Source: Collybiopsis luxurians FD-317 M1
Lineage: Eukaryota; Basidiomycota; Agaricomycetes; Agaricales; Omphalotaceae
DNA: 64,000 nt
Assembly (NCBI GenBank): GCA_000827265.1
Contig: KN834776.1
Coordinates: forward strand, 234,708-298,707
Direction of reading: 5' to 3'
A program made the translations under genes and the position numbers. The notes under the pieces are model-generated. The model did no database searches. It was given only the letters and a program-made list of their open reading frames with translations, and was not told where the DNA came from. Positions 11,563 through 21,480 of the stretch are shown in pieces. Position 1 is the stretch's first letter; each line of letters begins with the position of its first letter.

Positions 11563-11693
11563 CAGCTCGTCAAGAAAACCTTTTCGGCCGACTTCGCGGC
11601 TGACAACAGCCGGGTCCCATCCCACTACGGACTTGCAGACCGGCAATTATATGTCACTTTTATATATTTGGCCTAGGTTTTCTTGACGAGCTG
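11563..11693. mobile_element. 131-bp MITE with perfect 19-bp terminal inverted repeats
   Basis: It starts CAGCTCGTCAAGAAAACCT and ends with the exact reverse complement (11675-11693). There is no coding capacity. No clear target-site duplication is visible. A decayed relative lies at about 8570-8750, so this is a repeated family. Confidence 0.75.
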
Positions 11694-11958
11694 GAAGGTA
11701 ATTGGACGTCATACTTGCCCTCTGCTTATTAGCCAAAATACGGAACTAATGCATCGAACACCCCAATGTTTGCGAAGAGAGTTATACCAAATCCAAAACT
11801 TTCCCAAAAACTTAGTATCGACTGACTTAACTCCTCACACTCAATGCCAAACCCCGTCCGACCTCAACTTCCTAAACCTTGTTCGCTTGCCCTTGTTCGC
11901 TTGCCCGCAAAACAACTGCCTCGGTATTAAAATCTCTGCTCCTCCCGAGGAGCTTCGT

Positions 11959-12275
11959 CATCTCCGTCATGCATCGCGTCTATCTACCGGGAGGTAGTAG
12001 AGGTCTCCGAGACCGCAAGAACCAGCGGCATTGTGGGATCGGCCAAAAAATAGAGTATAGCACAGAGGAACAATGTAAGAGCGATAAGAAGCTTATACTG
12101 AGCATGATGGCGATGTGGTCGCCATCTCCATCATGCATCATGTCTATCCACCGGAGGTGGTAGGTCTCCGAAACAGGAGGAATTAGTGGCATCATTAAAT
12201 TAGCCAGAGAGATAGAGTATACACATAGGAGCGACGTAGGAGTGATAAGATATCTATATTGAGCAGGATGACGAT
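11959..12275. repeat. Two diverged tandem copies of a ~157-bp unit
   Basis: 11959-12116 and 12121-12275 share, in the same order, TCATGCATC, GTCTAT, the GGAGGT/GTAG stretch, GGTCTCCGA, AGAGTATA, GAGCGA, GTGATAAGA-like and GAGCA(T/G)GATG(G/A)CGATG segments. The minus strand shows hydrophobic ORFs in both, but they do not continue into each other and I would not call a gene. Confidence 0.6.
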
Positions 12276-12759
12276 GCAGTCAGAAGGAATATTTGTTACA
12301 TCGATAATGACAAAAAGCAAATATCTTCGTCCAAAATCCATACGAGGAGAATCGAGAGTGTTGAACTTTTCCTCATTGGAAGACACCACACAATGTCACG
12401 AATTCAACTCGTTCAACTCCTGCGCAGATGTGACGTGTGAGTGGGCCTACAAGATCTCCTCGAATCCTCGAACGCAGTCGACTTTGACCAGCAAAATTTT
12501 CAGGGGCGCAGGAGGGGATCATTAGGTTGGGAAAGATGGGTGTATTCAAAAGCCGGTCGTCTTTGAGCTTCCCTCCCCCTCCTGCTTTCGTAATCAGTGC
12601 TGATCATCTCTAATCGTCCAAAAACGAGACGCAAATATCAAGCCCGGTCTACCTCGAAGCTCGAGCAAAAGCCAACCACGTATTCGTCTTGGGCGGCACA
12701 GCAAGAGGATTGCTTCAAAGAAGCGGAATCGGGACCCAGCATGAACTTTGTGCTTCAAA

Positions 12760-14740
12760 TAGATTTCGCAAGGAGGGTATATAGTGGTCCGACGCCTGTT
12801 CACGTGATTGAGGGGAAAGGACGGAATGTGGAGAGAGCGTGAAGATCGGTGTTCAGCCTCGCTTGCGGTTGTCAGGCTGTGCGAGCTGCGGAAAAGGAAT
12901 AACGCCAAGAAAGTTGGGCTTTGGATGTGATCGACATTTGGAGATGGTGGTGGTAAACTCGTGACGTTGAGCTCGATACACGCAAAGATCTTCGAAGTGA
13001 GGTGCGAGACCTTCATGACGTCCAACGAGGACAAGAATGAGATACAATCGCTGTTTAGTTTCGGAAGGAAAAGCTCACCAAAAGAACCCAGCCGCTCAAA
13101 TGGTCTCCCTAGCCCTACGAGTCCGCGGATTTTCTACCCAAGCCCACGAAAGAACTACAGGGTCCATTCGTTGCCCATCCCTGCATGAAAAAATTTCCTC
13201 CCTGTTCCAAAATCCCAACGATTCGGCTTGAGGCAACCTGGATGACCTGTCCTAGGACTGTGCTATACGACTAGCTCCGGCTCCTCATTTCCCAGATCCT
13301 AGTCCAGGTTTGGATCCATCAGTCGCAAAATCTCCGGGTTCTCGGGAGAGCCGCTTGATGACCAGCTACGATGCATATTCCTCGAGGGAGTCCTTGTGGT
13401 CGATTGGCTGCTGAGTCAATGACAATGTAGATGTCGGGTGAGAGGTTGATGGGGAACCGGAGACGAAATTGTGAGAGTCGGTCGTAGTGTGGTGGGGGAG
13501 TAGACAGAAGGTAGAATCGGTGATGTATTCAGCGAGCTGGTGTTCCATGGCAACTTCGAGTGCATGTATATTACGAGCTTCTCCAGTTTTGCAGCTTGTT
13601 GGTAGACACCGGGGGACGAAGGTTGGAGAATTGAGACATGCGAGCCAACTAATGTGAGTGGCGTAGAGTCCAAAGAGCCTGTCGCAAATAGGTTAAATTA
13701 GCAACAGCGTATATCCAATCCAGCTCGACTGACTTTTTGTGCCTCTCCGAAATATTCAGTAACCCAGTGTCGGAAATACAGACAGAACACGAGTGCAATG
13801 GCTTGTTGTGAATGTAAACCAAGCTTGTTCCTCCATAGCGGACGTACATCTGTGGCAAAAGGAACGAGGTATAACTGAAAAGGAGAGGGAGGACAAACGT
13901 TAGCCTTGCTCCAGACAATGCGGATTGAAAAAAAAACACACATTATCAAGGCCGGACGAGACGACCTTTTTAACGGTTTCGTTCCACTCTGCAGCTACAT
14001 GGACTTGCGGAATTGGTTTAGGGAGACGTTGGATAGAGTGCTACATGCTATTTCGTCATACTGGTCAGCTAACCTATTTTCGACTCGCATTCTGGGGACT
14101 CGCATACTGGCTCTGACAGCGATAAAGGCTATCTAGCTGACCCATTCCTCCATGAACTGACCGCCGCAAGCCTCTGGAGTGCTCTGAAAGGGCTCGCATC
14201 CAAGTCGGTTAGCGAAGCATGCAGAACGAGTGCAAGAGCGTTGGGCGGTGGACGGGCGGGCCGAAAAGACAGAAAATAAAAAAACCGTTGAGCCGGAACG
14301 GCGTCCGGACCGTCTTATCGACTTGAACGCCAATGGTGACCGCTGGAGAGTAAACTGGTAAGTACTATACGCTGTCTGATGCGCTGAATTTCAACGGAGA
14401 TAGTGCTCAAGCTTATAAAAAGTTTAGTGTGCTGGTCGTTATCTCAAGGGAATTACTTATCTGCAGCTGTCCATCCGTGAAAGCACCTATAGTTGTCCCT
14501 TCTTCCCGAAATAGGCAAACTCCTCTCTCAGAATATATCTACTAACCAATCCCAACACCTTCAACGCGCTAGATTGAATTAGTCAAATTGTCATATAAAC
14601 ACATCATCACTCAAATGTTCTATCACAATTGTTCGACCATGCCGCCGCTTGTACAGAAATACAACTGAACGAAATCAGGTCAATTGGTATATGCCTGCTG
14701 GCCTGGATGCTCACCAGAGGTCAGTAGTGATTATCCTTTA
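12760..14740. repeat. Repeat block C, copy 1
   Basis: This begins with ATTTCGCAAGGAGGGTATAT and runs to TCAGGTCAATTGGTATATGC. It is collinear with 47040-49020 (copy 2), and with shorter copies at 20340-21480, 26180-28676, 40480-40970, 56800-57440 and 8050-8520, all in the same orientation. Conserved minus-strand reading frames recur: MEH(Q/K)LAEYI(T/A)DSTF and LPHHTTTDSHNF near 13450-13548, and HFEDLCVYRAQRHEF near 12970. Most copies carry frameshifts or stops. It could be a decaying, intron-containing gene family or a non-coding duplicated flank. Confidence 0.7.
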
Positions 14741-16009
14741 AACATGGTAGATTATGCACCGAGCATTTCTCTCCTTCCCCAACTACAGAATTGGTACTCA
14801 TGTCCAGAGCTCGATCTTTTCAACTTACATGGCGAGCAAGTTTCATAAATCAGGTACAGCATTTAGTCTTCAAGGAAAGCAGGGCGAGATTGGTAGTTGT
14901 ACTCATAGCTCTTTGAAGAGGAAAGATATCAAAGGAAACATAGTGCCTCTCAGCCTCTCTTAGCACCCACATGGCGGTGTTGTCAAGTCCTATGATACCT
15001 GCGTCCTCGTCAGCCATGCTGGAGCAAAACCATGGTCAGCTTTACTCTAGACATTTTTCCCGACTTGCTCTTGCCTGCTGTGGTGTCACAGACAACAAGG
15101 CGATTGTCATGCTCATTGAGCGGACCCCGAACGACTGAGGCAGAGCTGAAAATATTCGGGATACAACTCTAATGAACTCTTCTGCATGAATTTCACTCAT
15201 GTTTAACCTGGAGACAACGCCACGTGTGCCTCTCAAAGAGCCACAGGAACCATCTCAAGAATCACGGTGGCAAATCGTGCTTTATATTGTTTTCAAGACC
15301 ATTGTCACTCACATACCCTCAATTTGTTTGGCTAAGACTGCTTAGGTAGCCCTCGATGTTCAACCAGAGGTGGAATTTTTCATCATTCTATAAAAACAAA
15401 GAGAAGAACTACCAAAGGAAAAAGAAGTTGGGTATACTAACAGGCTGTCAACAATAACCAAAGTCAAGATGGAAGAACAGTGGAAAATATATATATTAGT
15501 GTAAAAATTTAAGCCGACTGTGAAAAGATTGGGGGCCTAACAATTGAGCACATTTGTTCCTTCAATTCTCCCACCTTGGTATACTTTGGAAGGATAGGGA
15601 GGGATAAAAGTATAGCTAAGGTTAACCTGCAAAAACTGGAGTATATTTGGCAGGATATCCATAAAACCAATTCCAAAATATTCACATAATTTTATATAAA
15701 GCATTGTAAGGCACTGTTGATCTTTTGTTACAGGTTTAAGTTAGCCGTGGTGATGTGTCAGCTGGGACAAGGCAAATGACAGAAAACATACTAAAAATAG
15801 TTTATGAATTTTATCAGGTGGAATTAACCAGGTGTTATTGGCTTCATCATAAATTACAAGCACATTTCATCCTTGAATCATATACAGTATGCTATGCTGG
15901 AATGAGATAGAGGATTGAGTTTTGCTTTGATAATGTTTTTGGCATGAAAAACATAATAGTATTGACAACATTATATTCTCCAATTGTTTATTTACTTAAC
16001 ACCCCTTCC
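14741..16009. repeat. Repeat block D, copy 1 (3' flank of NLR1)
   Basis: This is collinear with 49020-50276: both contain CATTTCTCTCCTT, AGGCAGAGCTGAAAATATTC/AGGCAGAGTTGAAAATATTC, CTGGAGACAACGCCACG, GGTATACTAACAGGCTGTCA and the run leading into the TPR stop codon. The last ~370 bp also match 51598-51953, downstream of NLR2. A minus-strand peptide is partly conserved (LREAERHYVSFDIFPLQRAM; in copy 2 LREAERRYVSFDIFSLQRAM), but in this copy an insertion breaks the frame before it. I cannot assign a function. Confidence 0.65.
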
Positions 16010-19000
16010 TCAATCCAGCTTATCACACTGGCAGTAGGTCAAAGCAAGGTTATACTTAGAAGTCAAAGAAGTCAAAGTAGCAGGATGGTGTTCCCTAATC
16101 ACTTGTTTGTACATCAGAAGCACCTCTGCTCCAAGCTTTTCAGCTTCCTCCAACTTACCATACTGGTGGTAGGTCAAAGCAAGGGTAGACATGGAATTCA
16201 AAGTAGCAGGATGGCGTTCCCCAACCACTTGTTTGTATAGCAGAAGCACCTCCTCTCCAAGCTTTTCAGCTTGCTCCAGCTTACCACACTGGCGGTAGGT
16301 CAAGGCAAGGTTAGACATGGAAGTCAAAGTAGCAGGATGGTGTTCCCCAATCACTTGTTTGCGTAGCAGAAGCACCTCCTCTCCAAGCTTTTCAGCTTCT
16401 TCCAGTTTACCACTATCATTGTAGGTCAAAGCAAGGTTGGACATGGAAGTCAAAGTATCAGGATGGTGTTCCCCAATTACTTGTTTGCATAGCAGAAGCA
16501 CCTCCTCTCCAAGCTTTTCAGCTTCCTCCAGCTTACCACGCATGTGGTAGGTTAAAGCAAGGTTGGACATGCATGTCAAAGTATCAGGATGGTGTTCCCC
16601 AATCACTTGTTTGTGGAGCAGAAGCACCTCCTCTCCAAGCTTTTCAGCATCCTCCAGCTTACCAAGGTTGCTGTAGGTCAAAGCAAGGTTAGACATGACA
16701 GTCAAGGTATCAGGATGGTGTTCCCCGGTCAGTTCTTTGTGTAGGAGAACCACCTCCTCTCCAAGCTTTTCAGCTTCCTCCAGCTTACCCAGTTTGCAGT
16801 AGGTCAAAGTGAGCTTAGCCATGGAACTCAAAGTACTAGGATGGTGCTCCCCAATCACTTGTTTTCTTAGCAAAAGCACCTCCTCTCCAAGCTTTTCAGC
16901 AGCCTCCAGCTTACCACAATTGTAGTAGGTTAAAGCAAGGCTAGACATAGAAGTCAGAGTATCAGGATGGTGCATCCCTATGATTTGCTTTCTTAACAGA
17001 AGCACCACCTCTCCAAGCTGTTCAGCATCCTCCAGCTTACCACAGTGGAGGTATGTTGATGCAAGGATAGACATAGAAGTCAAAGTATCAGGATGGTGTT
17101 CCCCAATCAGTTGTTTTCTTAGCAAAACCACCTCCTCTCCAAGCTTTTCTGCTTCCTCCAGTTTACCACTATCATAGTAGGTCAAAGCAAGATTAGACAT
17201 GGAAGTTAAAGTATCAGGGTGATGTTCCCCTATCAGTTGTTTGCATAGCAGAAGCACCTCCTCCCCAAGCTTTTGGGCTTTCTCCAGCTTACCACAATAG
17301 AGGTAGGTCAAAGCAAGATTAGACATGGCAGCCAGAGTATTATGATTGTGCTCTCCAAACAATTGTCTACATAGCAGAAGCACCTCCTCTTCAAGCACCT
17401 CAGTCTGGGCCCAGTATCCACAAGTTCTGAAAATCCTTGCCATGCATATCCGTGTATAAGCTGTAGGGAGCTGTTTCCATTGGATATGCTCTGCATGCAT
17501 CAATAATTGCCTTCGAAATGAATAATCCTCCTCATTATTCCCTAAGGGGGTGGCACGCCCTAGTACCATTGTTACTCCCATGTTCAGCTGTGTATGCTTC
17601 AATATTGTCTCATGCGCACACTCATGAATTATTGAGTGAATCTTCAAGTATCGCTCCCTGAAATTATATGCAACTAGAGAAAATTGACACAATTCATTAA
17701 TGCTATCATTCAGCAAGCCTTCCTCAGGGAACAAAGAAAGAAACCTCTCAATCTCTGTCTTTGCTGCACTGTTTACTTCATTTTCAAAGAAATCATTATA
17801 CTTGAAAGAAATTGCATGCTTGAATATATCTACTGGAATGACAGTGGGATGCAGGAAACTGCAGACTTGCATCAAATACCTTGCAGGTTCCCTGAGTCTT
17901 TCAAAGCTCAGCATGAATGTACTGAACACAGTCTCTGAGTAGGTATCCAGCGATCGCATTCCATAATTAAGAACCTTCTTCTTTTGTTTCTCAAAGTGGA
18001 GTAGATAGTTACTCAGTCCACATGTTGGGCTGGCCTGAATATATGCCCCAGCTGTTGAGACAGCCAGAGCATGGCATTCAAGCGCAGTAACAATTACATG
18101 TGCCAAGTCATAGTCATCTTGGGAAGGGTCTACATGTGCATGCTTGAAAAGAAGTTTCACTGCACTATCCCTGTCAAGGTCCCCAAGGTCAATGTGATTT
18201 TCAGGTAAACCCACTTGGGCCATTTCTCTAAAACGGCTTGTGACAATTATATTTCCATGGTTGCAGTTAGGAATGTAATTTTTGAGAACCACTTCCCTAT
18301 CATCTACGTTGTCAAAAATCAAAAGCCAATTCTCCTGAGTGCTTGCAAGAAAACTTTTGACATTCTCAACACCTGCATCCACACCTGTGGCATTTGCAAG
18401 CTTTTTATAATCTTCCATAAGCGTAGCATCAGAGCTAGCATCAAAGAACCAGACATTTGAAAATCTGTCCAAGCTGATAGTTAATTTGCTAGCCTTTCTT
18501 GTTTACATGTGGTAGCCCTACCTTGGAAAATTATCAGCAACAAAGCTAAGAACTACTTGTGTTTTCCCAGTTCCACCGGCTGCTACAATTGTAACAACAC
18601 GCTGTTTTAACTGCAACCTAGATTTGACAGCTTTTACCAGCTCCTTTATTTTGTTCAAATCCACTGAATTAGGAATTTCAAAAGCCTCTTCTGAAACTTT
18701 TTTGGCCATGTCTTGATTCAAGCTTGTGATGACAATGGGTGCACAGGACCATCCTGGAAGATGTTCCTGTAATGCCAGAGAAGGATCTGCATTTTCAAAA
18801 ACCAAGACAGTATTTTCTGAAATATCTTGAGGGCCTTTGACTTTTTCTGTCAAACCTTTCTGAAAAGCCTTAACTGAACTTGCATCTAGATTGATGGCAG
18901 TACACCTGGTCCTAGTTAGTGCTTAACTATGAATTCAAAATTTAACATTTACCATTTCATATTGTCTCTGATGAAATCCTCAATCTCCTCTTTCCTGGGG

Positions 19001-19371
19001 CTGTAAAGTGTAACAACTGGAGGTGAAAATACTTTTGTGATCCGGGATATTATATCCTCTCTTCCGACAAAGTATTGGCTGGGGGTGGGACAGACGAGAA
19101 CCTTCGATGCTGTCTCAATTACTCCTCTACTAGTATTTAGAATATTTGTGATATTTTGATCTCCTTGGATATGATAGAATTCTCCACCACTGACATGGAA
19201 ATGTTGTGCACTGGAAAAGAATGCTCCGGAAAATGAAGAATTTCTGGGGACTGTTGATTGCTTTGCATGCTGCGGGGTGACTGCAATACCTGGATCTTGA
19301 TCCTTATTGTTCTTTTCCCCAGGGCTGGATTGCAGAACTTTGCGCCGGCTAGATTTCTTCTTCTGTGCCAT
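16010..19371 (-). CDS. NLR1: STAND receptor with tandem NB-ARC modules and about 10 TPRs
   Basis: Three exons (19371-18953, 18905-18522, 18473-16010; introns 47 and 48 bp) give 1088 aa. The start is fixed by comparison with NLR2: MA(Q/R)KKKSSRRK is shared, while sequence upstream is frameshifted between them. In order: a basic tail; the motif AQHFHVSGGEFYHIQGDQN (about 55-75); an NB-ARC-like module from CPTPSQYFVGREDI that has SPRKEEI where the P-loop should be, yet keeps AINLDASS and a Walker-B-like VLVFENAD; a second, intact NB-ARC with Walker A GGTGKT (about 250), Walker B LLIFDNVDD (about 318) and IIVTSR; a linker; then 42-residue kinesin-light-chain-type TPRs (about 615 to the end; core TLTSMSNLALTYxxxGKLEEAEKLGEEVLLL). 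NLRs of this type are thought to be cytosolic switches that oligomerise on ligand binding, with TPRs as sensor. The last repeat is degenerate (insertion LTSKY) and ends abruptly. The ligand and effector are unknown. Confidence 0.88.
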
Positions 19372-19389
19372 GATGAGGAAGATGGGAGT

Positions 19390-20340
19390 TGGAATGAAAG
19401 ATGTTTCGTTTATTCATGAACTTGGCTGTGCCATCCTTGACATGTGTTCTACACGTGTTTACTTGACACATCGCAGCTGCCGTCTGATCTGGAAGTGAAT
19501 TCAAGTGATCACACAGCCCTGGATGAATATGACATGAGACCAAAAAAGAAAACCGTGCACGCATCATGTCCTGACTGATCCTTACTCCGGCGGTTGAAGT
19601 TGGTCTCTGCTACTATATATATCCTTTTCTAAATATTTCGCACTCACATCAATCGAGTGACCAGAACAAGCCTGAGCCGGTCCAATCTCTGACCCGCTCT
19701 CACCGTTTCTCGTGGACCCGACAAGTGTCTTGTTACCGTTCCAGTAGCTCAACGTCAGCCTCCAGTATCTCTCTGCGCCCTCGAGCAAGATGATGGATAA
19801 CTTTGCTCTAAACTTACCTCCGTGCACTCAAGGACAATTGCTACCGCTGAACAATGACTTCACTCGAGTCTAAAGCTTCGCCTCTTATCAATTTACAGCG
19901 ATCCTGGGGTCAAGTCCACCCACAGCCGCCGCCCCACCGATCTGGGGCCTTTCGAGCGAAATTGCAGGCAAGCCCCACTTCAAGTTGCAGCTTCGGTCGA
20001 ATAAGATACCTGCATCGTCTCATGTACTTATGGTCGCATTCCTTGTACCAGATCCTCTCAAGGTCCTAATCCGGGTATACGTATGCGTATAATGGGTTAG
20101 TATCCAGAATGGTAACAAGGGAAGTCGAAGAAAACAGGGAACAGCTTCCCCGGTCGAACTTTCTACTAACAGGAAACGAAGGCCAGAAATAGCAGGATCG
20201 TTACCTTTTCGCCTTACTTCAAAGCTTGCTTGTTGCAAAGTGCAGGCGCGATAGGAGGGTATGCCTTGCAGAGCATCCAAGTGACACATGACGTTGCTCA
20301 GGTCCAAGACACCCACCATTGCACCGATAATGGTAGTAAT
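19390..20340. repeat. Repeat block A, copy 1 (5' flank of NLR1) with a truncated B
   Basis: This is collinear with 54730-55440 upstream of NLR2 and with 36480-37100. Shared landmarks are CATCGCAGCTGCCG, CCTGACTGATCCTTAC, CACTCACATCAATCGAGTG, CAGAGCCGGTCCAATCTCTG-like, CCTTTCGAGCGAA and TGGTAACAAGGGAAGTCGA-like. Because it lies immediately upstream of both NLR starts, it should include their promoter, though I see no defined element. At about 20210-20340 block A joins directly to a stub of block B (LDALQGIPS reading on the minus strand), so most of B is deleted here. Confidence 0.65.
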
Positions 20341-21480
20341 CCCGTAAAGTTCATGCGAAGTGAGGGTGCGAGATTTGCATGACGCTGAACGAGGAGGAAA
20401 GTGAGATACAATTGCTCTTGAGTTTCAGGAGAAAAAGCTCACCAAAAGAACTCAGCCGCACAAAGCCCAGCTCTATAACTCCGCGGATCTTCTACCCAGG
20501 GCCAGCAAAAAACCACAGGGTCCATATCCTTGCCCGTCCCTGCACGAACAATTTTCCTCGCAGTTCCAAAATCCCAACGATTCAGCTTGAGGCTCCCCGG
20601 ATGGCCTATCCTAGGACTGTGCTATACGACTAGCTCCGTCTCCTCCTTTCCCGGATCCTAGTCAAAGTTTGGATCCACCAGTCGTAAAAACTACGGGTTG
20701 GAAGAGCCGCTTGATGACTAGTTACGATGCATATTTCTGGAGGGAGTCCGTGTGGCCGATTTGCTGTTGAGTCAACGACAGTGTAGACGTTGGGTGAGAG
20801 GTTGATGGGAAACCTAGGATGAAATTGTGAGAGTCGGTCGTAGTGTGGTGGGGGAGTAGAAAGAAGGTAGAATCGGCGATGTATTCAGCGAGCTTGTGTT
20901 CCATAGCAACTTCGAGAGCATGTTATTACTGGCTTCTCCAGCTTTGCAGCTCGTTGGTAGTCACCGGGAGACAAAGCTTGGGGGATTTGAGACATGCGGC
21001 TGGCTTAAAATCCGAATAGCCTGTAGTGGGTAAGTTAAATTAGCAACAGCGTATATCCAAACCAGCTCGACTGACTTTTTCTGCTTCTCCAAAATATTCT
21101 GTAACCCAGTGTCGGAAATACAAACGGAACACGGTTGCAACAGCTTGTCGTAAATGAAAACCACGCTTGTTCCTCCTTAGCGGAGGTACGTCTGTGTCGA
21201 GAAGACCGGAGCATCACTGAAAAGGAGAGGGAGGACAAACATTGGCCTTGCTCCAGAGAATGCGGTAGAAAAAGGACACACATAATTAAGTCCGGGTGAA
21301 ACGACCTTTTCAACAGTCTTGTTCCACTTTGCGGCCACACTGACTTTCAGATTCGGTCTGGGGGAACGTTAGATAGAGTGCTACGCGTTATTATGGCTTA
21401 CTGGTCGACTAGTCTAGAAACGAGAGAAAGAGCCAATATGAATTGAGAGTCAGTGAATATTTCGACTATTCTAGGACACT
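20340..21480. repeat. Repeat block C, copy 3 (truncated by a transposon)
   Basis: From AGTGAGGGTGCGAGA through AAAAGCTCACCAAAAGAACT, TGTGCTATACGACTAGCTCC and CGACTATTCTAGGACACT, this follows copies 1 and 2. It stops exactly where the outer TIR transposon begins at 21481, and the missing remainder is not found on the other side of the element. Confidence 0.65.

Noticed and set aside
12594..13034. 146-aa minus-strand ORF overlapping the start of block C
   Set aside because: The frame is not preserved in copies 2, 4 and 5; the conserved peptide there is in a different frame.
16010..17420. Regular 126-bp repeats that superficially resemble a repeat array such as CRISPR
   Set aside because: The repeats are coding TPRs with no spacers, in a eukaryotic genome with introns. 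No CRISPR array is present.
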